From positions 51,129,414 through 51,193,413 of the forward strand of contig CM057230.1 in NCBI GenBank assembly GCA_029891385.1: DNA of 64,000 nt, in the 5' to 3' direction. Origin of the DNA: Erythroxylum novogranatense. Lineage: Eukaryota; Streptophyta; Magnoliopsida; Malpighiales; Erythroxylaceae. Below are positions 10,950 through 23,950 of the stretch, piece after piece (the stretch's first letter is position 1; each line of letters opens with the position of its first letter). Under the pieces are notes generated by a model. It did not search any database, had not been told where the DNA came from, and saw only the letters and a list, made by a program, of their open reading frames with translations. The position numbers were made by a program, and so were the translations under genes.

Positions 10950-13205
10950 ATGGAGGGAAATTCAAGTGCTCTTAATAATTTAGTTGCTTCTGAAAGATTC
11001 AATAATCTAGCTTGGACTTATGTTAGATTGGTTCCTAGGAAAAAGAACCATACTATTTGTTCATATTGTAATAAGCATTTGAAAAGTGGGAGAATCACTG
11101 GTTTAAATAAGCATTTAGCTCATATCAAAGGTAATGTAAAACCTTTTAAAAGTGAGACTTGATGTGAAATAGAAAATGAGGACTTTGCTTAAAGAGTATT
11201 AGCATGAGAAAGATAGAAGGCAAAGACTAAACTACAAAATTGGTGCTGGAAGTTCCTTTTACGATGGCCAAGATGATAGTGGGAATGTTGAAGGTGATAT
11301 TTTAACCCAATAAGAAGAGAATGTTGCACCTAATGTGAGGAAAGAAAGAAGACATGTTTCTAAATTTTTGCACCACAAACAACTCCTGGAGCTTAGCCTT
11401 CAATCTCTAACCTTACAATCTAATTAAGCTACTCATAATATGAACACGACAATGGCTAAATGGTGGTATGATTCAAATATGTTATTACTGGCCTATAAAG
11501 AATGCTATTATATCTTATGATTCAAGTTATAAGGATCCTTCAATTGAAAACTATAAAGGTATACTTTTGAGAGGATTTATTTATGAAATAAACAGTTATT
11601 TGGATGAAAAATGAATTAGGATGTTTATAGGTATTCAATCATAGATAATGGTTAGACAAGTATAAGATAAAGGCATGCTATCAATTTTTGGATTATTTTG
11701 TAAAAAGAACAACATTTTTAAAGTTTATTGATGTATCTATCCTTGTTAGAAATATTAATACTCTATTTTAGATATTTATGAAGTTTTAATGAATTTGGGT
11801 TAGAAAATGTTATTCATTTCATTATTGATAATAATTTTATTTATAAAGAAGCAAAAGAAGATTGCAAAGTAGGTATACTTCTTTTAATGGATTCCTTATG
11901 TTGCATATTACATTGACCTGATGTTAGAAGATATATGAGTTACTAGATATTTTCCTATCATTGATGACATTATATAAAAAGAAAAAAGTGACCAATTTCA
12001 TCTATAATCGTGCATAGATCTTGAATTTAATGAGAAGGGATTTCACCAATGGTAGAAATTTATCTCATCCTACTATTACATGATTTGGAACTAATTTCTT
12101 ATCACTCTAGTAATGAATAAAAAGTTAAAGCAAATTTTTATTAGTGATAAGTTGGTTTCATCTTAGCATGCTAGGTCTAATGTTGAATTGGAGGTTTCTA
12201 TAGTTATACTTAAGGATCATAAATTTTAGTCCCAATGTCATTTTTCATACGAGTTTATGAGCTTTTGGTGAGGGTACTTCATTTAGCTGATAGTGATAAG
12301 AGGGCAACAACAACTTATTTTTATGACGTCTTAAAGAGAGTGAAGGAAGCAATCAAGGCAATATGAAAATAGGCATTCTTTATACACACCTTATCTTTGT
12401 AGTCATCAACGAGAGATGAGAAAAGCAACTTTACTCTTTATCTTTTATAGTTAGGGAATTTTTGAATTGTATTGGTTATTTTAGACCAAGTTTTTCAAAG
12501 AAAGTTGAATTTAATAGAAGAATGTTATTAACCATTATAATTATTATTACCCATGAGATAAAACAACATCTCTTAAACTCAAAAAAGGAGATTTAGAAGG
12601 ATGCTTCTAGTGATTTTGGTATGCCCATTGTTATATTTTTCACTTTTTTTACAAGTTGGAAATTAATCATTACTTTATTTTATTTATAATGTTCCTTTTG
12701 TATGTCATAGTTGCTTAGTAGGACCAATTCAAAAATGATATTCTAGATTTGAAAAGATTTGCAATTTGAATTTTGGTTCAATATGTGAGTGCAATTTGAA
12801 TTTTGGAGCACGTTTGAATTCACTCATTCTAAGTAAAGGAATAGAATAAAACACAAAAGATTGAATGACTTAGTCTATGTTTGATAAAATTTAAAGATTT
12901 GAGAAAGGTATGTTATTATAATTATAAAGTTGAATATAATTTATTGTAATTTCTTAATAATTTTATGTTATTTGTTTATTAGGATCTTAATAGAACAAGT
13001 ATTTTTATAGATCGAATTTGCCTTGAAAATATCGATCTTCTGGTGGATTAGGTTTCTAAGGATCCAAGTTTGAAATATGAGAGTGACTTGGAAGATAATC
13101 TTAGATGAGAAAGTATTCACATGTCAATTGGTATAATGAAATTTGAATAATGGTGATGATGAGGCTCCTTTTAATGATGATGTTGTTTTACCAAATGAGA
13201 ATTAG
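10950..13205 (+). pseudogene. hAT transposase relic (BED finger, DUF659, hAT dimerisation domain)
   Basis: The first 70 codons are open and hold a BED-type zinc finger: C37-x2-C40 with H55-x2-H58 in a G-L-N-K-H-L-A-H-I-K-G context. After a stop at about 11,160, decayed blocks follow in hAT order: F-L-K-F-I-D-V-S near 11,720, then a Y-Y-I-D-L-M-L-E-D-I block near 11,905-11,935 (catalytic-core region, usually A-A-H-C-(I/L)-D-L-x-L-x-D-I), and W-S-T-F-E-F-T-H-S-K then R-L-N-D-L-V-Y-V near 12,805-12,885 (the C-terminal dimerisation region). The acidic tail (N-N-G-D-D-E-A-P-F-N-D-D) ends near 13,190. Dozens of stops and frameshifts; a dead copy of a roughly 700-residue transposase. Ends not found. 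Confidence 0.8.
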
Positions 13206-14249
13206 GGTTAATGTGATTTGAGTGGATATTAGATTGAATGAAATTTTGAGTTTTCATTTCTTATCTTATTTTAATTTCACTTGTATTTGATGCATATGTT
13301 AAATTTTGTATACGTAATATAAATATAATTGTTTGTTATCATAATAATATTTAAAATATCATTCTATAAGATTTTCTTTACATCAAAATAAAAGACCTCA
13401 AAGTCTTAATTTTCTTATTAATTTGTAGATTTAAAAGGAGTCTTAGCTAATACCAACTAAAACAAATACTAATTTAAATGATTACAAGTAATGTTTCTTA
13501 CTATAGTTCTTATTTAGACCCACTAAATGTTGACCCAACTAATAAAAATGAACATATAAAAACATATCATTAAGATTTGAAACATTAAATCCCTTGCATG
13601 AAAAAATATCAAAGGTATGGATATTCCTCATATATGAGAACTTAGATAAAAGAATTGTATATCTAGCTAAAGTAGGTTTTATATCAAATGTCATTTACAA
13701 AATGAGTCATAAATAAACCTAGAAATAAATTTTAAAAAATTAAAAATCAAAACATAAATTTTAATAAATTTGAATCTTTAACATCAATAAGGCTACATCT
13801 TATAACAACATATTTTATAAGCTTTAAGAAATAGAAAGAAACAAGAGAACTATAAAATTGTTCTAACCTATTAACTTAAGATATAAATGAACAATAAAAA
13901 AGTTTGGCCTATTGAATTCAATCGTTTGCTCATTATATATAGATATCTATCATCTTCTTCTGGAATTTAAAGATGAATTGATGAAAATTGTAAGATACAA
14001 AACAAGTATTATACAAAAGTTCATAGATCTCTTAACAAACAGGAGAATAATTGTGAATAAAACGTTATTGTATCAAATTGGGCACCAACCATAACGTGGT
14101 TCATGGCCCAATTTCTATACTCATCCTTACTAAATCTCAAGCTATTGTTTAAAAAGCTTCTTCAACCCTTTATCTTCTAGAAGTAGGGACTCTATTATAT
14201 TTTCACCTATTATAATTAAAGAACTACCACCATTAGTGATCCCACTGAA
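13206..14249. other. A+T-rich stretch, no feature recognised
   Basis: May contain the right end of the hAT element and further 3' sequence of the reverse-strand LINE, but I see no domain or boundary. Short open frames here have no family resemblance. Confidence 0.4.
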
Positions 14250-14254
14250 TCTTT

Positions 14255-14690
14255 TGTTGGGACCCGATCCGGGAACCGGATCCCAACCGAATAAACGTAA
14301 CAAAAAGAACGAATGACGGAATCAATGGAAACGGAAGCGAAAGGAGACAGAAATTTCGGATCGAAATTGCGAAATGCGAAGCGCACAAATCCGAAGTAAT
14401 GGCGCGAAGCAAAGGCAAGCGGAAGCAAAATGCTAATCGAATCAAACGAACAGATTCAATCGAATATAGCGAAGCGAAATAATCGAATACGAATCACAAA
14501 GCGGAACGAATAAGCGAAAGCGGGATCGAATCGAATGCAAATCTATGCTCTGATACCATCTATGTTGGGACCCGATCCGGGAACCGGATCCCAACCGAAT
14601 AAAGTTAACAGAAAACGAAATGCGGAAGACAGAATGCAAAGCGAAGCCCAAACGCCAGTCTCTGATACCATCAATGTTGGGACCGAGACC
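14255..14690 (-). repeat. Three tandem LTR-end/primer-site units
   Basis: The LTR terminus (forward strand TGTTGGGACC...) occurs at 14,255, 14,563 and 14,675. The two inner copies are each preceded on the forward strand by CTCTGATACCATC, which on the reverse strand is the tRNA-Met primer-binding site TGGTATCAGAG, four bases after the CA end of the LTR. Units 1 and 2 share TGTTGGGACCCGATCCGGGA and beyond; unit 3 is a variant. Periods are 308 and 112 bp. Confidence 0.8.
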
Positions 14691-17600
14691 CAACCACATA
14701 AGCAGAACGGAAACCGAAGCAAACGGAAACAAAGGGAAGCGGAAATTTCGGATAGAAAACAAAGTAAGCAAACAAATCAATGTAAACTGAAACACTTTCC
14801 GACATCCGTGACTAAGCAAAGAACAGGAAACAGAATCGCGTTGGGAATCCTAAGACGTTCCAAAATCCGTTATAAATTTTTTTTTTCTTTTCTTATTCTC
14901 ATGTCTTTTCTCGTTACTCAATCATATCCAAATCATCTTCAATCCATACAGTCATACATAATCTTATATAAATCCATACCAATCTCAAATTACTCGTTAC
15001 TCAATCATATCCAAATCATCTTCAATCCATACAGTCATACATAATCTTATATAAATCCATACCAATCTCAAATTACATTTTTATCCCAGATTGTATCGAA
15101 ATTTCGGCAGCATAACGGCTGCCTTTATCCTAACCCAAACCTGCAAAGTGTAAAGAAATACACTTCTAAATGCCAATCAAACACACAAATATCAGAATCC
15201 ACCGGACCCTCCGTCCGGGATATCAGCAGATAACCACAAACCTATTTCTAAAACATTCTCATATTTGTCATTCAATCTACCATTCTCATAGTTCAATCTC
15301 ATTCCCAAATCAATCATACATATATGTTCCCAAATTATTCATAATTTCATATACAAATTTCTCATTCATTCACAATACTCAACTTTATACACAAATACCT
15401 TTTTCCAAACTTATCTAAAGTCATAAACATATTCATACACAAGATCCAAATTTCTAAAAAACCAACGTATTCAAATGTCGAAACTGACGTCTTGACATAC
15501 GTCTTCACATTCTTTCATCCGATCTCCTGCTCGAAACCTAGAGATGGGGATGAAAGGGGGGGTGAGCTCGAAAGCTCGTGGATAACACATTTATAAACTG
15601 ATAAATAAGCCGAAATCATTTTAATACTCTTTTTGCCAAAAGGCTAATTTTTTCAAACTTTATAATTTTTCAAACAATTTCCTCAAACCCATTTTTTTCA
15701 TATTTTTCAAATTTTCATAATAATCTCACTTTTTCTCATTTTCAAAACTTCTTGAATTTTTCATAAATATGAATGCGAACACATAAACAAATCAAAACAT
15801 ATTACACATCGAATGGTGCAGTTCGGTCCAAATAGAGCGTCTCGCACATTCAGCGTAGCGTCATATGCGATCGTGAATAGAACGTACTACACTTTCCGCA
15901 TAAGCGGTCAGTAGTAGCCGTGAGGGAGTCCGAACGGAGTCTGTGCCACTAGCGGGCAGCCGGGAGAAGGCTTAACAAGTAGAGACAATACGACTCACCA
16001 AAGGACCTAACCGACCCACATAACACATAATCGAAACGAGATTTGAATGCCCAAGGCACTTTTCAAATTCTTGATTTTCCACATTCACATAATGCATACA
16101 ATTCGATCAATTCATCATTCAAATACTAATTTCAAAAATCAAATCATTCAATCGATGTGCATAATTCAATAATGCATTTATGACAATTGAATTTAAACTT
16201 GTACCAATTTCTGAAATCATTCGAAATCATATTTTCCAACTTTAAATCAATTCTTATTTTCAAACATTTCCAATAATCTATCAAGCATACAAAATTTTGC
16301 TTTCTTTCATTTTCAAAATTCATATTAAGCTTACAGATCAAATTATAAATATGCTACCCACCTCGAATTATTGCGGAAACTTGATTTCAAGCTCCAATTG
16401 ATCCTTGCTTTCTCTCTCTCCAAAATACCAAAACCTAAACCATAATCATCCAAATTTCACATCGAAAATACTTAATTTTCACAATCAACTTAGAATTCAC
16501 CAATTCCATTTACATTCAAGCTATTTAAATCTCCAATTTTGAAAATCCCCAATTTTCAAAATTGGCCTAATCCAAGACACTCGAATTCAATCTCATAAAA
16601 CATAATTTCTTCAAAATTAATCTCACAATTCATCAATTCACATTAATTCCAAACTATTTAAATCCTCAATTTCAAAAATCCCCAAATCTTAAAATTGGCC
16701 TAAACCAATTTATCCCAATTCAATACCATAAAATACAAATTCTTCGAAATTGATTTCATATATCATCAATTCATCATATTTCCTATAATTCTACACCAAA
16801 ATATCTCAAAATTCTTCATCATAAAATTTAGCCTAAACTTTAAACAAATTTCCATCCAAAATTAAACCCAGCCTAAAGCATATATTTCAAAATTAATTCC
16901 ACAATCCATAAACCCATCTCATATGTCATAATTCTAAACCGAAAATTAATCAAAATCTCAAAGTAGAAAAATTTCTCTTACCTCTTTCTCTTCCAAATTC
17001 GAATTTTCTTGGCTCATGAAGAAGCTCTTATGCTCCTCTATCTTTTTCTCTCTTGGAACCATCCCAAAATCCTTAAGAAACAAGTAGAAAAATCAAAACT
17101 AAACTTTCTCTCTCCTCTTCCTCCATAACCGAAGCTTCCACTCTCTTCTTCTTCTTTCTTATTTCTCTTTCTCTCTTCTGTAATTCCAGCCACTTCATCG
17201 TTTTTAATAGCTCAAAACGACAATCATTAATGAGTTTCATTAATTGAAGGTCAAATGACCAATTTGCCCTTCATTCAAAACTTAAAGTTACACTTACTTG
17301 CGGTTTGATTCGCACTATCGATTTGAAGGAATTTGTCCAAACTTCCTTCTCGATAAATGTTCCTCTCACTCATACGAATCCAACGCCACTGACCGCGCTC
17401 AATTTCGAGCACTACATCAAAAGTTATGTGCGAAACAGTGCGGAAATATCCATATTCTAACACATTTCTTATGTACGATTATTTCCGTCCAAAATTTCAC
17501 ATTCTTAATCCCGGAATTGAAACTCGATGTCTTCATAACAATTGTAGCCTTATGTCTCTAGTTTAATTCAAAACAAGAATCGTCTCATTTCGATTCCCAG

Positions 17601-18024
17601 ATCAAAAGTTATACTCAAATTACTCACAGGTGTTCCCAATCCAAAAATTAAACCCTAATCCGAACTTAAATTCAAAAATTAAAAGTCCTAAGGGCAAAAT
17701 TGACATTTCATGTCTTCATATGATTTGTAGCCCTTTGTCTTATCTTTATTTCGCCTCAAGAATCGCTTCAATCGGATCTCTACAGATCTCCAATTTCACA
17801 AAACACTGAATCATGCTCGGAAAATTTCCCGACTCACTTTGATTAAATTAATCACCATTAATTTAATCTCAAAAGTTCACAAATTTCTTATAAAATGAAA
17901 TTCAATGTCTTAGGAATCCAACGCAAAAAGAATCAACTCAATCGGATGTCGGACGGAAAAGATATAGGCAAAATAGTGAGCAAAGGTCGGATTAAAAACA
18001 AAGAAATCAAAAACTTGAAACAAA

Positions 18025-18240
18025 ACGGCGCTTGAGCGTCACGGACGCCCAAACTCTCATGAGGCGAGACGCCCGCTCATGAGGCGAGCCGCCTGCTTCG
18101 CTAGGCGAGGCGTCGCCTAGCGAGGCGACAGCAACATGAGAGCGAGCCTTGCCTCGCGAGGCGAAGAACGCCTCGCCTCGCCAGGCGAGGCGCCGCCTAG
18201 CGAGGGCGCCAGACGGCCGCCTCGCTAGGCGTGAGCCGTC
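18025..18240. repeat. G+C-rich palindrome cluster in the solo LTR
   Basis: A sharply G+C-rich island in A+T-rich DNA. It holds nested inverted repeats: arms GCTAGGCGA/TCGCCTAGC with a 4-base loop (18,100-18,121), perfect GCCTCGCGAGGC (18,151-18,162), and arms CGCCTCGCC/GGCGAGGCG around one base (18,174-18,192). CTCATGAG repeats flank them. The frame 18,149-18,376 across it is not a gene. Confidence 0.85.
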
Positions 18241-18899
18241 ATACTATGGCGCTAAAACTTTTTTTTTTTTTTTCACTTCCGAAATTCATAACTTTTACTC
18301 CCGAACTCCGATTTTGATAAACTTAGTCTCTATAGAAAGCTTGAGAGAAGCTCTAAATCTTCCGAGAAGAACATAAAACTCAATTCGACTCCTACGGGAG
18401 TCCATTTTCCGGTCAAAGATACTATCCTCTATTCAAACTTGTAAAAATCATAACTTAATATTCCGAGATCGAAAAAATTGCATACTTTATATCGAAATAA
18501 AGATCAAAACAAATCCTTCAATTTTCATGAAGAACATCAAAGCTCAATTAACCTCTAACTAGGTTAATTTCTCAGTCAAAGTTCCAACCAATATAAAAGT
18601 CAAACCCGATCAAACATAAACTTTGACTGATCATAACTTTCACTCCCGATATCGAAAAATTACAAACTTTATGTCCACAAAAAGCTCTCAACATAATCTA
18701 CAAGTTTTATGTAGATCATTTTATCAAATTTTGCCTCAATCAAAAGTCAACCTTCAAAGGCCAGAAAGTCAACTATTACACAATTTTTCATATTTTCATA
18801 CTTTCTCTCTTTATTTCATGATCTTCAACTTAATTTCAATCAACTCATCCACTTGATCATAGTCAAATTGTCACTCAAGGTTCGGGGTCCAACATCTTT

Positions 18900-19900
18900 A
18901 GACTTATTTTTCTTGAGCTTTTTACTCTTTTTGAAGTTTTTACTAGTCTAATATTATCTAATAGGAAGCTATCATAGTGTTATAATTTTTATATACCCAG
19001 TTTATCATAAGTTATTGTTTAATCCAAAAGATCAGCTCTATAGTTACTTGATCTTTGGATCTTTCTTTACCTGTGAATAATCTTATATTCCTTTCCCTCT
19101 ATATTGAGCTTACAAAGGCTATTTGATAGACATTGTTATTCTCCTAATTTGTACTCTTATCTCTGCTTAGCCATTCAAGGATCTCTATATGATTAAGCTT
19201 GGAAACATCAAACTGACAAAGTGTTTAGACCGTATTCTAGATACTTGTTGAGAAATCACAATGAAAAAGAGGTGGTGTAATGTTTTTGGTTAAGTTTTGT
19301 AAAGCTTTTAGGCTTGAAGATCATTAATAAATCTCAATCTATCCATTGTTTGACTACTAGCCATAAGAAAAGATGAATTTTAGAAGTTTTTTCTTAAATT
19401 AGATTATGTTATACTAAAATATTTTCTATGTTTGGGTAAAAAGATTTCCTTATAAGAGTTATTAGTGAAATAGCCTAAGGAATGCTTCAATTAAAGGAAG
19501 GATTCTTCCTCTAAAGTTTAGGTAATGATTTTGGATATTGTCCATAATTAAGGAGACATTTATAAGACTACAAATCATTTGTTATTATTGATGATATCAT
19601 TGACCTTAAAGTTTTCAGGGAAAAGATGCAATAATCTAGGTATCGAATTGGTCCTATTTAAAGGGCATATCTTACGTTAATTTTCAAACCATAAGGAAGA
19701 AAAATCCATCCCCTAATATGGAATTGATGTTTTTATAAAGAAATTTCCTCAGATTTAATAATTATGTCAAAAACTATGATATGGTTGTTGGGTTTGATCT
19801 CCCAAAAGCTTCCTCGTTTTAAGAAGTAAATATGAATCCACTTAATCCTGAGAACCTCTTTTTTTTTTATTAAGATGCTCCATACTCTTTTATCCATTAG
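18900..19900 (-). pseudogene. LINE ORF2 C-terminal remnant
   Basis: Reverse strand 19,850-19,750 gives W-I-H-I-Y ... L-K-R-G-S-F-W-E-I-K, matching the plant LINE V-K-W-(V/I)-H-x-Y-x-L-K-G-x-S-F-W motif. Nearer the end, R-E-K-(N/E)-Y-K-I-I-H-R and L-I-F-W-I resemble the W-R-E-R-N-x-R-I-(F/H) tail. It ends at the TSD of the solo LTR. Confidence 0.6.
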
Positions 19901-20099
19901 GACTTTATTGATTAGTTTTATAGGGAGAACACTAAGACCCCCTTAATTCTTTGGCAAACAATCTTTAATTAGTCCATTTGAACTTGGCAATAGATTTGTT
20001 ACTAAAAACTACTAACCATAAGAATGTTCTGGCATCTTTCTATAGTTTTAATTATACCTTTTCAAATAAAGATATGAAAATATCAATAGATATGTGAAA

Positions 20100-21000
20100 A
20101 GTTAAGAAATGATTTCCCTACAGATAAGAGAGATCTATTACACCTGTTGCATTTTTTTTTAATAGTAAGATGTAGTCCCTTTAAGAGAGTATCTTAGTGG
20201 AGATATATATACCTATATAAGTGAAAGGAATATCTTTAAGTTAAAACCCTATAATAGTGGATAACCACTAATAAGATGACTAGTATGAGTAGACATAATT
20301 AGATGGATTTTGTCTCTTTCAATTGAGAGAATAGGGAGCCCTTGAAAGCATGAAGAACTAATAACAATTTGCTAACTAATCAATCATTTACCTTTAAAAG
20401 GAGAAGTGAATCGTCAATAAAGAGGAGGCTAAAAAGTCTAAGCTTCTTATATTTGTTGTGAAACATGAAATTGAAAACTTTATTAATATTATTGTCTATG
20501 AATCTAGTTAGGGTTTTCAAGTATAGAATGAAAATATATGGAGATATTAGATCACCTTGTCACATCCCTTTTCCTCATCTTATTATATTGGTCAGTTCTC
20601 TATTAACCAAGATCTAATAAGAAGTGATAGAGAACCATTAATTAATCCATGTTATGAAAGCTTTAGAGAACCTAAATACCTCTAGGATATGTAATATGAA
20701 GTCTAATTTTATTTAATCAAAGGCCTTATGAAAATATAGTTCAATAGTAAAATTCTTGAGGGAGTTTGCCTATTATAGTTCTCAAATAATTCTTGAGCTA
20801 ATAAGATACTGTCGCTAATCATCTTGGCACTAAGAGGAGATCATATTACAGTTCTTAAATAATCTTAAAAACAACTAATTTATTAATGATCTCATACAAT
20901 AGGTTGCAATAAGAGATTGACATGAAGTCTTTGAGGGAGTAAGGACTTGGAATTTGAGGATGAGGCTAATAAAAGTTTTGTTGATCTCTCTTAACACTAT
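20100..21000 (-). pseudogene. LINE reverse transcriptase remnant
   Basis: Reverse-strand reading near 20,590-20,540 gives L-V-N-R-E-L ... G-K-G-M-x-Q-G-D-L, the LINE motif usually written L-V-N-G-S-P ... G-L-R-Q-G-D-P. Next come S-P-Y-I-F-I-L and, at about 20,421-20,410, F-I-D-D, the catalytic (F/Y)-x-D-D box. Frames are broken throughout. Confidence 0.75.
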
Positions 21001-21559
21001 CCTTTTATAAAAAAAACTTTAATATTACATTAGTTACTACTCTTCTAATGAGGTGTCATGTTGTATGAAATAAGAGAGTATATAAACCATAAGAACCTAG
21101 TGATTTACCATGATTAAACTCAAATACAACGTCATACATATCATCATTATTGAAAGGTTTACTCAATTCCTTTACTTCCTTTCCTAATATCTGGTATTTT
21201 ATAAAGGATTTTAATATCTTCATGGAAGAACATTCATTAATATAACAACTAAATGTGTTTAGGAAGTATTCATAAGCTTCTTGCTTGATTTTATTCTGAG
21301 TTTGGGATATTTTTCTATTCTATTTTGTAAAGAGGAGATCATATTAATGTTTATCTTGGTAATGATGGTATCATGGATCTTTTTATTTTTTCTCCTTTCT
21401 TAAACTATTAGATTCTTGAGTTTTTCCTTAATATGGAATTATGCACCTCCAAGGCTCTTGTATATATTTAAAAAACTACTTTCTCTTCCATTTGCTTAGT
21501 AAAATCTCTTATATGAAAATAAAACTCCTCTTGAATAAGTTCAATCTTAATTCCAGCAT

Positions 21560-22310
21560 CTATAATGGCCCATAAGAGTATTGCTAAATCTTCATTAATT
21601 TATCACTTTAAACCCTTTTTTCACCATATGAAGTTCCAACGTATAGATAAATGATTTATAGCTTGAAATACTGAAGATAAACTCTTGGTTACTATTTCAT
21701 CAAATCCTTTATTGACTAAACCATTATCTATTTTCTTTTAATGTTCCAATTATCACTTTTCTTATTACTCCAAATGAAAAAATTCTTCATTCCTTATATC
21801 AATAACATTTATGTGGTTTACACAATATTTGAAATCTTTATTAAAATTCCTCAAAATAATGTTACCTTAAGTCTTAGGAATTGAACTGTACTATTGAATT
21901 CTTCTAGAATAATCCATAAAGAGTCAATGGAGGACTGGTTAAGCTTAATTTTTCCTATAAATGGTTTCTTTAAAAACATGATTGGATCCACAAATAAATG
22001 ATATAAGGAATTTAGTTATATCTAAATCAATGATATTAAGATGTGTATTATTTAATTAGTAACCAATATGTTTGATACTTTGATTGTATTTAAATAATAG
22101 GAAATAGCTATACAACAATTCTAATGAAATTAATGGTTAGTAATAATACATTAATGCTTCTCCAAAATAGTAGCTTTTTCACTATTCACCTTAAGTACAA
22201 TCTCCAAAAGGCCTATTAACATATAATTTAATTTAAAAAGAAAATCCCTAAGTACTTATTGTTTTTCGAGGCAATTGATACCCCTAATATTCCAAGTTAG
22301 GATAGAAATT
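21560..22310 (-). pseudogene. LINE endonuclease remnant
   Basis: About 22,305 on the reverse strand reads L-T-W-N-I-R-G-I-N, then L-R-D-F-L, then L-I-G-L-L-E. Plant LINE endonucleases start with (S/L)-x-W-N-(V/I)-R-G-(L/I)-N and carry L-x-G-L-x-E-T-K about 30 residues later, where N and E are catalytic. Both residues are present here. Downstream the frame is lost. Confidence 0.7.
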
Positions 22311-22649
22311 AGGAAAAGTTATGAATTTAGAGCCCCTAATCCTATTCTTTCTTCTAGATCTCCTAATATTGTCAACTTTGATTTCTTCTATTATAAGTTT
22401 TTAACCTTCTTATTCTTGTTAAGTAGAACCTAATAAAGATATTCATATTAAGATCTAAGACATCCTCAAAAGTGTTTAATGGAATTTGATCCATCTCACT
22501 AGTTTTACATGTATCCTTTTAAGCAATATCATTGACAGGTAAACCATAGGCTCTAAGGAGCAATTCATAATAGGAGCATATTCCTCAATTACATCCTTAC
22601 TAAAATGATTCACATTATTTAATCATTTAGATTTCACTTTTGCTTCATA

Positions 22650-23950
22650 ATTAGAGGAAGGATCTTACTTACTGAGGCAATTCCTTTTTATTATTTCAAT
22701 TTTAGATATCTTAGGAGGGTCTAAACCTATAAGCTCAAAATAATCACGTCTTTGAAACACCTTTCTTGTAAGGTTCCATTGTTAATCAAATTAAGGAAGG
22801 CCTTTATTAATAAGATACCTTCACAGAGTCCCCAAATAATGTGTCATTTTCTCTAGGCCTCATTAAGGATATCACTTTAGGTAAGTCTTGTTTCATATCA
22901 ATAACAATATAAAATTTAATATAACCTCTTTTCTATGTTGTATCCTTATCCATATAAATTGATCTTCCTATGTAGCTCGCAAAATTGCTTAAACCTTGAT
23001 AGACTAATATTCCAATAGAACATTGCAAATATTGATCCAAATAAGGGCTTACTTTACTTTACAATCTCCAAATATGGACTTAATTTCCATAGTTGGAGAA
23101 AGATAAAAATATTGTTGATATGCCAAGAACCAACAATATTTTTTTATGATCATTAGTGTTAGAATGGAAAAAAATTGAGTACTTGTTGTCATTTACGAGC
23201 AACTCCTTTAGACCTACTTCCTTCTAATGGTATATGGCCTAAGAGATTATTAATAGAAATGTAGTGCATTTTCCTATGAAGAAACCTACTAAAGTAGAAG
23301 ATCATCCACTTACATGCTATTTTATCACAGCTAAAGGAGGAGCAACTATAGACTATCCCTTATGATTGTTAGAAGGACAGTAATAGAGATTCATTTGAGA
23401 AGGTTCTCTTACAACTTTCTTTTAGGTGAGTTTTTGGTTAAGTTCTAAGTTTGAGATATTTGGTAGATTGGGATAAAAGGAAGAAGTTAGAACCTAAAGG
23501 ATTGAAGGAAAAACCTTAAACATTGTAAGTGAAGAGTCAGAAGGTCCTAAGGGAATTTGAGGAGAGTTTGGAGGAGCAAGAGGGTCTAAGCTAAGTGACA
23601 ACAAAGGAGGACAAAAGGATGGAGAAATGATATAGGGATGTAAGAGGAGTAAGGTTACTGAAAAGTGCAGGATTAAAGGAGCTAGGAGGGCAAAATGGAA
23701 GAACAAGAGCAAAATGAGGAAAGTTACCATAACTAAGCATATCAGAATGATCAAAACCTATCAAGTATAAAGATATAACGCTTAAAGTGGGAAAAAAACA
23801 AGCAAGGTTACTTAATATAATTTAAAAAGTAGATCTAAAAATGGTAAAGTGAAACTGTTGAGAAAAAAATAACAGGAGTCTTCGATCAAATTTGTGTAAG
23901 AGGACTAAAATTTGAGAGGAACAAAGAAACCCACTAATAATTTGGAGAAG
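22650..23950 (-). pseudogene. LINE ORF1 remnant (DUF4283 region)
   Basis: Reverse-strand translation near 23.3-22.8 kb gives W/G-S-S-T-L-V-G-F-F-I-G-K, later S-Y-I-G-R-S-I-Y-M-D-K, then D-M-K-Q-D-L-P-K and S-V-K-V-S-Y. These match in order the DUF4283 / CCHC-associated region of plant LINE ORF1 nucleic-acid-binding proteins. The proline-rich open frame 23,494-23,754 lies upstream, in the less conserved N-terminal part. The CCHC knuckle itself could not be read. Stops and frameshifts make it non-functional. Confidence 0.65.

Larger units (their letters stand above)
14255..18894 (-). mobile_element. Solo LTR (about 4.6 kb) of a long-LTR retrotransposon, reverse orientation, with a triplicated U5/primer-site end
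   Basis: On the reverse strand it begins TGTTGGACCCCGAACC at 18894 and ends CCCAACA at 14255. It is flanked by a perfect 5-bp duplication TCTTT (14,250-14,254 and 18,895-18,899), so the whole block is one insertion event. No gag or pol is present. It shares the start TGTTGGACCCCGA and several interior blocks (for example around the CCCGGACGG...GGGTCCG box near 15,200 and the ATTTATAAAT...CCACGAG box near 15,580) with the LTRs at 49,725 and 59,899, so it belongs to the same superfamily but a different subfamily. It is inserted in the reverse-strand LINE. Confidence 0.85.

Noticed and set aside
14442..14819. 125-codon open frame on the reverse strand
   Set aside because: Same region; open because of TTCG-rich U5 sequence and its repeats, not conserved coding.
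14535..15044. 169-codon open frame on the forward strand
   Set aside because: It spans LTR-end/primer-site repeats and U5 of the reverse solo LTR; composition-driven, with no family resemblance.
18149..18376. R/A-rich open frame
   Set aside because: Produced by translation of the G+C-rich palindrome cluster and a poly(T) run.
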